A DNA stretch of 64,000 nt from Chaetoceros tenuissimus (Eukaryota > Bacillariophyta > Thalassiosirophyceae > Chaetocerotales > Chaetocerotaceae), in NCBI GenBank assembly GCA_021927905.1, contig BLLK01000023.1:372001-436000 (forward strand), read 5' to 3'. The notes beneath the pieces are model-generated. The model was given only the letters and a program-made list of their open reading frames with translations. It was not told the origin of the DNA and made no database searches. Below, in pieces: positions 61,499-64,000 of this stretch (position 1 is its first letter; the number at the start of each line of letters is the position of its first letter). The position numbers and the translations under genes are program-made.

Positions 61499-64000
61499 GA
61501 TGAGATCAAGAGAGCAACGGAAATGCTGAATCTTGAGTAATCGGTAAATAGCTTGCCATGTATGCGGCTAGGTTGCTAGCCAGTTGGAGCTGGCGTTTAT
61601 AACACACCCTCGCTAGGCGCGTATGTGGAAGTTGTTTACGGATTGAAGGCCATTGCTGGTCAATCATTGCATTGATTCGTTGCAAATATTTGTATCTCAT
61701 CTTCTGGTGCACTGCTGGATGGTGATGTTTTGTAAAATAATCAGCTAAATTTTCTATACCCTTTCTCCAAATCAGTTTGAACTGCTTTTGTTGAATTCGA
61801 TCTTCGAGCCAATGGTATCTCATGTCCCATGCTTTTGCTCGTTTTGGTTTCATAAGTTTTGTTAGGAGGCCATGAGAAGAAGCATTGTCTGTGACTAAAG
61901 GTGTTCCATCGTCAGGTTGGGGGTGGTCTAAAAATTCAAGATCATTTCGCATTGGTACACCATTCTGTGCATTGTTATACAATCCACCTGTTTCAGACTC
62001 GGCAGAGGAGCTCGCAACTGGATCAAGTTTTTTGCATTCGACGAGGACAGCACCGTTGAGTGGTGGGTCCTCACCATCTCGTACATTGTTGCTTAAAAAA
62101 TAATATCCAGCAATTCGACTGCGTGCTTTTGGAAGCACGAGGTAAGCGGCATCAGAGTGGATATATAAAATCATGTCGCTACGTTTGAATCGAATGACAG
62201 CATCAGGATATGTTGCCACATAGTCCAATAATTGCATGGCTAATTTTTTGGTAGTTTCTGTTGGCTTGGATTGTTGATAAGACAATGTATTCAATGCCGG
62301 AAGCAATGTGGAATCAAGAGCTCGTGCGTAGTATAGTAATGAACCAACGATAGCTTGTATTTCTCGCGTTGCAGCCTTGGATAGCAAAGGACTTTCGTCC
62401 GGTGCGTCCGCATATTGAATTTTTGCACCATATCGAATTTCTCGATATGGGTGTGGACAGTGTTGGGGTCGCTTTGGATCTGGGTGTTGGAACTTGTGAC
62501 GAACATGATTAATGTATCCCTTCATCCACAGGTCGACATAGCCTTCGTCGTAATGCCAGTCTAACGTCAGCCCAAGAAACTCGTTTCCTGACCAGTCATA
62601 TTGAATCGGATACTGTTGCTGTAGTACGTCCAGCAGATGTTGCACTTGTTTTTTACATGTATATTTTACACCAAAATCATCCACACATAATGCAAAGTAC
62701 ACTTTTTTGGATTCATGTTTCCATAAACCTGGGTTGGTTCTGGAGGGAGCATATCCATGAGGACGTAAATATTCGACAAGTCTGTCATATGCAATACGTG
62801 CAGCTTGCTTTAAGCCATACATTCCCTTACGAATTTCAACATAGACATAACCATTGTAAATTTTTTCTTTCAAATTGTATTTTTCCATGATGTCTTCAGG
62901 AATCCATCGTACCGGAATCTGTGCATATTCATATCGCTGCATAGGATTATTTAGGAAAAAATCTTTTATATCGATGGACATGAATCTTGCGTTGTCGGTG
63001 GAAATGGTGCTGTTGAAAATTAATTTGGCATCTGTCAATCCCGCTGCTGGAGAACTTGCATCAAAAGGGTACGGTAATTTATCTCCCCCCACCGTTAATC
63101 GAACTCGATGTGGATCATCCTTTTTGGGTCTGTAATCACAAACAGGATTGAGATAGGTTGCTATTCTTCCGACTGGGACTTGATCTTTGTGTATGAAGAC
63201 CATGGTCTGTGTACCTTTTATGTCACGGATACCTTCAGTGAGACGACCTAACTCGTTGGAAAGAGATCGATTCCAGATGTCATGAAATTTTCCAGCAAGG
63301 AGTGTGTCCAATGTTTCCTTTTTTCCAGTAATTTCATTGAAAATATGATGCACTGTTGGCATAAAAAACATATCAGATGGATCAGATGGTTGTTCCTGAA
63401 GGAGATGGACAAGTGCATTTTGCCTTGAAAATTTATTTCTGGTGTTGTAGCGATGCAGGCGTTGAGATGGAGTACAATCGTCATCTTGTGTAATGGGAAT
63501 TGGTGTTGGCTGTTGCGTTGGACTAACAGATGGCTGTGGAGAACGTTGAGACTCCACCCTCGGAACTTGTGCCGGATGTTGAGTTGAACCCTCCTGTGGA
63601 AGTGGGGTTGGTGACACCACCCTCGGAACTTGTGCAGGGGATGATGGTTCGACCCTCTCGTCGGGGGTGGATGGAGTTGGAACGTTCTCTGTGGGAACAC
63701 TGTCAGTAGGAATGTGCACCTTCGGTTGTTTGGCTGCACGATGCAATAGTTCTGCAAGTTTGGTTACTGCGGCAGTTGTGAGCTGCGAGTAATCAAGAGC
63801 TGGCATAGCCGGCGTCGGATCCTTCAGTAATTCTAGCATGTCTAAGGCTGATTTTAGAAGGAGAGATTCTTTGGACGACTTTGGGATCGGTACCCTATTC
63901 GGGAAATATTGCACAGTATCTACCTGTATTTCGCGTTGTGTGTCCGGAAGAAAAATAGTAACACAACGGTAGTGTTCTGGTGCAGGTCCTACATACCACG
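61427..64000 (-). mobile_element. Copia-type LTR retrotransposon (diatom CoDi-like), 5' part beyond the right edge
   Basis: A Copia pol frame runs from the right edge to 61506 on the minus strand. It begins in a region typical of the segment after integrase (YVGPAPEHYR), has a proline-rich stretch, then reverse transcriptase with the catalytic LCVDDFG motif and the KGMYGLKQAARIAY segment, then RNase H (YIHSDAAY). No break is seen in the visible part, so it looks whole there. The putative 72-bp LTR lies at 61427-61498. Insertion truncated the M11 gene. Age cannot be set because the other LTR is outside the window. Confidence 0.9.

Overview
The window is nuclear DNA of a diatom. Several signs agree: AT-rich sequence; short spliceosomal introns (about 70-115 nt, GT..AG) inside dense genes on both strands; secreted proteins with long Ser/Pro repeats (PSxxPSxxPS) typical of diatom walls and surfaces; a thylakoid-lumen pentapeptide protein with a bipartite plastid presequence; a heat-shock-factor type regulator; and a diatom-style Copia retrotransposon. 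I cannot name the genus.

Layout. (1) 1-7.6 kb: an ABCA transporter cut by the left edge, a mitochondrial RCC1-propeller protein and a TRAPPC2L-like tethering subunit. (2) 7.7-27.3 kb: an accessory cluster, all on the minus strand, of three MYND-finger genes and five RING-H2 membrane-anchored ubiquitin-ligase-like genes (one 5'-truncated), with a TIR-like/TPR gene in the middle. The MYND+RING pair was duplicated as a block of about 2.9 kb. Arrays of a 65-bp satellite sit between RING 3' ends and MYND promoters. A 6.2-kb LTR-retrotransposon fossil with two identical 171-bp LTRs is inserted next to the stop codon of the third MYND gene. (3) 27.6-44.9 kb: an ordinary housekeeping stretch with Rab6, TRM112, queuine tRNA-ribosyltransferase, a two-pore K+ channel with EF hands, a second kind of MYND protein, a flavin monooxygenase, a small coiled-coil protein, a lumenal pentapeptide protein, a CAX Ca2+/H+ exchanger, an HSF, a FYVE-ankyrin-RING protein and a YbaK-type deacylase. 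TRM112 and QTRT1 are neighbours and both serve translation or tRNA modification.

(4) 45.2-54.2 kb: a large palindrome. Two almost identical five-exon genes for a secreted C-type-lectin/EGF/Ser-Pro protein lie head to head on arms of about 4.1 kb, around a spacer of about 0.8 kb with a 52-bp tandem array. The arms look identical near the centre and diverge toward the outside. (5) 54.4-64 kb: a repeat-rich end. It holds a 685-bp Mutator-like MITE with 9-bp target duplications, a Golgi sulfotransferase, an orphan PEX6 C-terminal exon, and tandem repeats split by an 860-bp inverted-repeat element that carries a TGACGTC minisatellite. Next comes a gametolysin-type (M11) metalloprotease with the same PSD repeats as the lectins; its last exon is cut by a Copia element that runs off the right edge.

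Coordinates of spliced genes come from reading splice sites and checking frame by hand. Family calls come from motif recognition only; no searches were run.
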